From positions 17,214 through 81,213 of the forward strand of contig NZ_WMIF01000018.1 of the NCBI RefSeq assembly GCF_009711185.1: a stretch of 64,000 nucleotides of DNA, given 5' to 3'. Below the pieces are notes generated by a model. It had not been told where the DNA came from. It saw only the letters and a list, made by a program, of their open reading frames with translations, and made no database searches. Positions 57,602 through 64,000 of the stretch are shown piece by piece (positions within the stretch are counted from its first letter, which is position 1; every line of letters starts with the position of its first letter). Made by a program: the position numbers and the translations under genes. Source of the stretch: Paracoccus limosus (GTDB lineage Bacteria > Pseudomonadota > Alphaproteobacteria > Rhodobacterales > Rhodobacteraceae).

Positions 57602-58906
57602 ATGTACAGTCACGAAGACCTGGCCCGCTTACAGGCGCAGTCATTGAAGATGCAGGGCTGGATCCGGCGCCAGACCTTCAGCCCCGACAATGAAAAGTCC
57701 CTGCGCCGCTTCTCCAGCTGGGAGGTGGCCGAGCTGATCTTCCGCATCAACCAGTCCACCTTCCGCGGCAAGCTCGCCGCCGACCCGAACCTTCCCCTCG
57801 GGGAAGTCGAAGAGGATGGCCGCCAGCGCTGGTTCAGCCTCGATGAGATCAACGAGCTGCGCCGCCGCATCCGCATCAACAAGAAGTCGCTGATGCCGCC
57901 ACGCCCCGAAGGCAAGCGCGCCTTCCGCGCTGCCATCGCCAACTTCAAGGGCGGCGCCGGCAAGTCAACCGTGGCGCTGCACTTTGCCCACGCCGCCGCG
58001 CTGGACGGCTACCGGGTCCTTGTCGTCGATTTCGATCCGCAAGCCACGCTCTCGCACAGCATGGGCCTGACCGATGTCGGTGAGGATCATACTGTCTGGG
58101 GTATCATGGCCCGCGATCTGGAGCGCGAGACCGACCGCATGAACGCCGCGACGCGGGGCGCCGAATCCGGCACCGCCTTGCCCCAGCGCAAGCTGCCGGC
58201 CTCGATCCGCGACATGGGTCTGGGCACGCTGCGCCCGGCCGATTTCATCAAGCCCACCGCCTGGGCCACCATCGACATCGTGCCGAGCTGCGCCAACGCC
58301 GCCTTCGTCGAGTTCGCCAGCGCCCAATACCGGCACCTGAACCCGGAATGGACCTTCTTTGGCGCGGTATCGCGCTTCCTCGACAGCCTGGCCGATGATG
58401 CCTATGACCTGATCCTCTTCGATTGCCCGCCGGCCATCGGTTACCAGTCGATGAATGCGGTCTTTGCCGCCGACATGCTCTATATTCCCTCGGGCCCCGG
58501 CTATTGGGAATATGACTCGACCACCAGCTTCATCGGTCAGCTGGCCGAGGCGCTTGGCGATCTGTCGCATGGCTTTGAAAACTTCCCCACGGGGAAGATC
58601 GCGCTGCCGAAATGCTTTGCCGACATCCGCTTCCTGATGACCCGTTACGAGCCCTCGAACGAGCTGCATCAGGCGATGCTGGCGGCCTTCCGGCAGGTCT
58701 TTGGCGATCGTATGGCCGAGCACCCGATCGAGCTGACCCGCGCCGTCGAGCAGTCGGGCCGCTTCCTCAGCTCGATCTATGAGATCGACTATCGCGAGAT
58801 GACGCGCGGCACCTGGCGGCGCGCGCGGGCCAGTTTCGATCAGGCCTATGAAGAGTTCAAGACCCATGCAGTCGCTGCCTGGGCCAAGCTGGAGGATCAG
58901 GCATGA
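57602..58906 (+). CDS. parA: Plasmid partition ATPase ParA (RepA-like)
   Basis: 434 residues. N-terminal helix-turn-helix-type region (1-105, SSWEVAELIFRINQSTFRGKL...DEINELRRRI) used by type Ia ParA/RepA proteins for autoregulation. Deviant Walker A FKGGAGKSTVA at about 114-123, Walker A' VLVVDFDPQATLS and Walker B LILFDCPPAIGYQSMNAV. It drives segregation of the replicon with ParB. Overlaps parB by 4 bases (ATGA). Two parS-like palindromes lie inside its coding sequence. Confidence 0.92.
   Translation: MYSHEDLARLQAQSLKMQGWIRRQTFSPDNEKSLRRFSSWEVAELIFRINQSTFRGKLAADPNLPLGEVEEDGRQRWFSLDEINELRRRIRINKKSLMPPRPEGKRAFRAAIANFKGGAGKSTVALHFAHAAALDGYRVLVVDFDPQATLSHSMGLTDVGEDHTVWGIMARDLERETDRMNAATRGAESGTALPQRKLPASIRDMGLGTLRPADFIKPTAWATIDIVPSCANAAFVEFASAQYRHLNPEWTFFGAVSRFLDSLADDAYDLILFDCPPAIGYQSMNAVFAADMLYIPSGPGYWEYDSTTSFIGQLAEALGDLSHGFENFPTGKIALPKCFADIRFLMTRYEPSNELHQAMLAAFRQVFGDRMAEHPIELTRAVEQSGRFLSSIYEIDYREMTRGTWRRARASFDQAYEEFKTHAVAAWAKLEDQA
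57792..57805. repeat. parS-like palindrome 1
   Basis: TTCCCC-TC-GGGGAA inside parA; same arms as the copies at 58583 and 60033. Probable ParB-binding centromere site, inferred from repetition and location. Confidence 0.5.
58583..58596. repeat. parS-like palindrome 2
   Basis: TTCCCC-AC-GGGGAA inside parA, identical to the copy just after parB (60033-60046). Confidence 0.55.
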
Positions 58907-60030
58907 GCCGCAAGCGCCGCGTCTTCGACATCGAAATGCCCGACGAAGCCGCCGAGCCGATCGTCCCCGCGGGGAAGGTCGAACCGGCCGAGCCCGAGGC
59001 GCCCGCGCGCGAACAGCGGCGCGGCCCGATGGCCGCCGCCATCACCGAGGCTGCCGAATCGACCCGCGAACGCGCCCGGCTTGAGGCGCAGATCCGCGCC
59101 GAAAACGACGCATTGGCTGCCGAGCATGTGCGGCTGAAACGCGACGGGCTGATCACCGACCTGATTCCGCTGGACGCCATCGACACCCGCAAGTTGATCC
59201 GTGACCGCGCACCGGGCCCGGATTTCGAGCTGGCCGAGCTGGTCGAATCGATCCGCGATATCGGGCTGTCGAACCCGATCCGGGTCGAGCCGGGCGAGGC
59301 GGGCCGCTATGAGCTGATCCAGGGCTGGCGCCGGATTTCGGCCTATCGCCAGCTGCTGGAGGAAACCGGCGACGTCGAGCGCTGGGGCCGGATCCCGGCC
59401 GGCATCGCCGCGCGCGGCGATGAGCTGGAGCGGCTGTATCGCCGCATGGTCGATGAGAACATGGTCCGCAAGGACATCTCGTTTGCCGAGATGGCGCAGC
59501 TGGCCGTGCATTACGCCATGGACCCGCTGACCGAGGAGAATGACCCCGAAAAGGCCGTGGCGATCCTGTTCCGCTCGGCCGGCTATCAGAAGCGCAGCTA
59601 TATCCGCTCGTTCATTCCTCTGGTCGAACGGCTGGGCGAGGTGCTGATGTATCCGCACGAGATCCCGCGCGCCCTTGGCCTGTCGCTGGCGGCGCGGCTG
59701 GAGGATGTGCCGGGCCTTGTCGGGGCGATCCGCGAGGAGCTGTCGGATTGGGACAGCCGCAGCGTCAAGGATGAGCTGGACGTGCTGCGGCGCATGGCGG
59801 GGCAGGGGGCGGGCACCGAACGCACTGCACCGGCGCAGCAGCCTTTGGCCGCGCCCTCGGTGCCCGGCGCCAAGGCCAAGACCACCTTCCAGATCGAGCG
59901 GCCGCAGGGGCGCGCGAAATGCACCGCCGCCAATGGCCGGCTGGAGATCCGCCTTGCCCGCGATTTCTCTGCCGTCGATCGCCGGCGGCTGGAGGCGGCA
60001 GTGGCAGCGCTGCTGGAGCAGATCGGTTGA
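58903..60030 (+). CDS. parB: Plasmid partition protein ParB
   Basis: 375 residues. ParB/Srx-like N-terminal domain: IPLDAIDTRKLIRDRAPGPDFELAELVESIRDIGLSNPIRVEPGEAGRYELIQGWRRISAYRQL (GWRR in place of the GERR box), followed by the HTH region VDENMVRKDISFAEMAQLAVHYAMD and KRSYIRSFIPLVERLGEVLMYPHEIP. The C-terminal dimerisation part ends VDRRRLEAAVAALLEQIG. It binds centromere sites and stimulates ParA. A TTCCCC palindrome follows its stop at once. Confidence 0.9.
   Translation: MSRKRRVFDIEMPDEAAEPIVPAGKVEPAEPEAPAREQRRGPMAAAITEAAESTRERARLEAQIRAENDALAAEHVRLKRDGLITDLIPLDAIDTRKLIRDRAPGPDFELAELVESIRDIGLSNPIRVEPGEAGRYELIQGWRRISAYRQLLEETGDVERWGRIPAGIAARGDELERLYRRMVDENMVRKDISFAEMAQLAVHYAMDPLTEENDPEKAVAILFRSAGYQKRSYIRSFIPLVERLGEVLMYPHEIPRALGLSLAARLEDVPGLVGAIREELSDWDSRSVKDELDVLRRMAGQGAGTERTAPAQQPLAAPSVPGAKAKTTFQIERPQGRAKCTAANGRLEIRLARDFSAVDRRRLEAAVAALLEQIG
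58963..58976. repeat. parS-like palindrome 3 (one arm mismatch)
   Basis: GTCCCC-GC-GGGGAA near the 5' end of parB differs by one base in the left arm from the other copies; it may be a weaker ParB site. Confidence 0.4.
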
Positions 60031-60032
60031 CC

Positions 60033-60046
60033 TTCCCCACGGGGAA
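60033..60046. repeat. parS-like palindrome 4 downstream of parB
   Basis: TTCCCC-AC-GGGGAA two bases after the parB stop, identical to copy 2 and followed by an AT-rich stretch. Best candidate for the main partition site. Confidence 0.6.
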
Positions 60047-60082
60047 GTTTTTAATAAGTCATTGAAATAAAATTATTTTATA

Positions 60083-60113
60083 AACCTTCCCCGTGAGTTT
60101 CTCGGGGAAGGTT
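60083..60113 (+). terminator. Terminator of the parAB operon built from the same palindrome arms
   Basis: AACCTTCCCCG (60083-60093) pairs perfectly with CGGGGAAGGTT (60103-60113), loop 9 bases, followed by TCGTTTTG. The arms contain TTCCCC and GGGGAA, so the hairpin may also bind ParB weakly. Confidence 0.65.
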
Positions 60114-60865
60114 TCGTTTTGTGGGGGTTGCGGTTGGGACTTGGCGCGTGGCTTTGCTGGCCGTTGGGACCGTTGGGGCCATGCTTTGCCCTCGGGCGGC
60201 GTTTGGCGATCGGGCGCGCAGGATCGGCCAAAGACCAGAGGGCCCGCACTGTCGGCATGATGCCGCTTGCGGGCCGGGCTGCGAGGGCAGGGGGCTCTGC
60301 GCGGCGCGGTCGGCTTGGCGTCAGAGGCGCGGCCTTCGTTGGGGCGTGGCCGCAACGAGGCAAGGGTGCGGGGCAGGGCGGGGCTGTGGCGGGACATCCT
60401 ATCCGCTTCGGTGCCTCCGCCGTGCGAGGCATTCCGTTGAGAGCCCAGGTGTCGCAGGAGAGCAGGCCTGTCTGCCGATGTGCCATGCGCGGTGGGTGGC
60501 GGCGGTCGTGAGGCTGGATCCCCGGCGGTCAATGGAGCGGGTCGTGACCGGCTGTCAGCCATGCGGGACTTTGCGGAGCCTCGCCTTTATCTTTTCCTCT
60601 GCCTTGATCGCGACGCAAAGCCATGTCGCGAAAGCCTGCGGCATGGCCATTCAGAGTGCGATAGCGCCTGGCCTCCAGAGCCTGGCCAAAGCCGCCGAAA
60701 TGCGCGCCGGCACCGCTGACCCCTCCCAGCCCCAACGCCTTTGCTTCCCGGCGTCGCCCGCCCCGTGGCGGCCATCCGCCCCCGCGTCCGCAGCCCTTGC
60801 AGCCCTTGCTTGTTCCCGCCCCCCTGATCCGCTAGGTGTAGCGCCGTCACAGCAGCGAACATGTA
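60114..60865. other. Gene-poor segment between partition locus and galactofuranose genes
   Basis: 752 bases directly beyond the partition operon. Open frames exist on both strands, but none has recognisable similarity, a good SD or plausible composition (very Arg/Gly/Cys-rich). No insertion sequence ends were seen. It may be a remnant or a spacer of the replicon backbone. Confidence 0.4.
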
Positions 60866-63042
<2,177 letters not shown>

Positions 63043-63050
63043 GAGCGGGG

Positions 63051-63926
63051 ATGTTCGGTCTGTTCCGCAAGCCCGGCAAGGAAATCATGACCGGCGAGAA
63101 TTTCAGCATCGAAACCGCCAATCATCGCCTGCAATATCAGGCAGGCGGTGAAACGCTGATCGTTGCGTTCGACGATGCTGCGCGCTCTGTTGAGACGCCC
63201 TTTATCGGCAGGCCGACATGGGGGCAGAAATTCTATCGCAGCGAGGGTCATTCACTTTTGGGCGTCATTGCGCGAAGTAATGACTGGTTCCGCTGTGCAG
63301 AGGTCATCCGGGAATTGGAAACCCTATCTAGGTCCGGGTTCTTTGGCAAATTCCGCAAGGTCGTGATGACCGGCTGCTCGATGGGTGGCTTTGCAGCGGG
63401 GGCATTTGCGCCGCTGGCGCCGAACTGCACGGTGATTGCGATGAGCCCGCAGGCCACCCGCGACCCGCGGCTGGTGCCATGGGAAAGCCGCTTTCCCAAT
63501 GGCAAGGTGCAGAATTGGAACTTGCCTTATGGAAACGCCTTCGCGGGCATCAGGTCGGCAGGTCTCGCCTATGTGTTCTTCGATTCATTGAATAGGCAGG
63601 ATCTGAAGCATGCCAGAATTCTGGCGGCCGCGGCGCCGGTAGTGCTGATGCCCGTTCCCGCCGGTGGCCATGGTGTGCCGCCGATGCTGTCGCAGTTGGG
63701 AAAGCTGGGCGACGTGACGCGCGCCGCAATCGACGGCACCCTGTCTCGGGAGACCTTTCTACGCGACATGCGCGAACGCAAGCAGACGGCGCGTTATTAC
63801 CGAATTCTTGCCCGCGAGGCGCTGTATCGTGGGCGCAATGGCGCCGCGATCCAGGTTTGCGATGCCGGGATCAGGGTAAGCGCGACGACGAGGCCCTATG
63901 CAGCGAGGCTTGACGCTTGGTCGTAG
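63051..63926 (+). CDS. Alpha/beta-hydrolase-like protein, 3' end replaced by IS66 insertion
   Basis: 291 codons as read, but only about the first 275 are native. Alpha/beta-hydrolase traits: VVMTGCSMGGFAAGAFAPLAP (nucleophile elbow G-C-S-M-G) and a late PVPAGGHGVPP with the possible catalytic His. The sequence then runs IQVCDAGIR into bases GTAAGCG, the end of an IS66 element, and the last 16 codons are IS-derived. AGGAGCGGGG precedes ATG 63051, eight bases after glf. GC content and codon use are less extreme than in glf. Possible role in polysaccharide or acyl modification; probably inactivated or shortened. Confidence 0.65.
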   Translation: MFGLFRKPGKEIMTGENFSIETANHRLQYQAGGETLIVAFDDAARSVETPFIGRPTWGQKFYRSEGHSLLGVIARSNDWFRCAEVIRELETLSRSGFFGKFRKVVMTGCSMGGFAAGAFAPLAPNCTVIAMSPQATRDPRLVPWESRFPNGKVQNWNLPYGNAFAGIRSAGLAYVFFDSLNRQDLKHARILAAAAPVVLMPVPAGGHGVPPMLSQLGKLGDVTRAAIDGTLSRETFLRDMRERKQTARYYRILAREALYRGRNGAAIQVCDAGIRVSATTRPYAARLDAWS

Positions 63927-64000
63927 CACCAGGGCATGAGGTCCTCGATGCGGGATCTGGGGTGTCCGTCGAGGATGGCCCGGAGGGTATCGGCGAGGTA
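63876..64000. mobile_element. IS66-family insertion sequence, one end (continues beyond window)
   Basis: Starts at GTAAGCGCGACGACGAGG (63876), which agrees with IS66-type terminal repeats beginning GTAAGCG. The transposase C-terminus on the minus strand follows. The element entered the hydrolase gene. The other end and the target duplication are outside the window. Confidence 0.75.
63896..64000 (-). CDS. tnpC: IS66-family transposase (TnpC), C-terminal fragment
   Basis: Minus-strand frame open to the window edge; its last 34 residues read YLADTLRAILDGHPRSRIEDLMPWCYDQASS then LAA and stop. The pattern RIxDLMPW near the end is the usual C-terminus of IS66 transposases. The N-terminal catalytic part lies outside. 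Confidence 0.75.
   Translation of the reverse strand, partial: YLADTLRAILDGHPRSRIEDLMPWCYDQASSLAA

Overview
The window looks like part of a large secondary replicon (megaplasmid or chromid) of a Paracoccus-like member of the Rhodobacteraceae. The evidence is the high GC content, tightly packed operons with ATGA/GTGA overlaps, the family affinities of the proteins, and a replication initiator of the DnaA-like plasmid type known from Rhodobacterales (56407-57093) next to parA and parB (57602-60030). This is inferred from sequence character and recalled family knowledge; no database was searched.

Left part (1-12.5 kb): the 3' end of a glycerol kinase gene; an alkanesulfonate operon on the minus strand (ssuD, an FAD/NAD(P)-binding protein, ssuE, ssuA, ssuC, ssuB); and a malonate operon (matC, matA, matB) with a divergent GntR regulator and a likely operator between them. 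An aldo/keto reductase follows.

12.6-20.2 kb: a secreted lipase-like hydrolase, then the most unusual locus of the window. This is four overlapping plus-strand genes (13588-17858): a 4-TM coiled-coil protein, an anchored von Willebrand A-like protein, a MotA/ExbB-like 4-TM protein with a long coiled-coil tail, and a MotB/OmpA-like protein. Together they resemble an ion-driven membrane motor, in the way ZorA/ZorB of Zorya do, but without the known Zorya effectors. A truncated SLC13 permease and a Na/phosphate cotransporter with a Pho-box-like site follow.

20.4-33.8 kb: an RND efflux operon (tetR, periplasmic adaptor, pump, outer-membrane factor) with a palindromic operator; a GntR regulator; a beta-ketoadipate block (IclR regulator, pcaI, pcaJ, pcaF) with a PcaR-type operator; and an asparagine permease-asparaginase pair.

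33.8-48.6 kb: a FUSC-like membrane protein, a single-domain response regulator, and a sugar locus. The sugar locus holds a DeoR regulator, an Rbs-type ABC transporter, a class II aldolase, a ribulokinase-like FGGY kinase, an SDR dehydrogenase, mannonate dehydratase and a D-lyxose isomerase-like cupin. An aminotransferase/RraA operon, an AsnC regulator and an HPP-CBS protein follow.

48.8-64 kb: an MprF-like protein; a low-GC island with a LuxR regulator and a small secreted protein; efp and epmA; a decayed arsenite transporter; the replication and partition module with several TTCCCC-NN-GGGGAA palindromes; and a galactofuranose locus (glycosyltransferase, glf, alpha/beta hydrolase). The last gene of that locus is cut by an IS66-family element running off the right edge. 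No tRNA, rRNA or CRISPR array was recognised.
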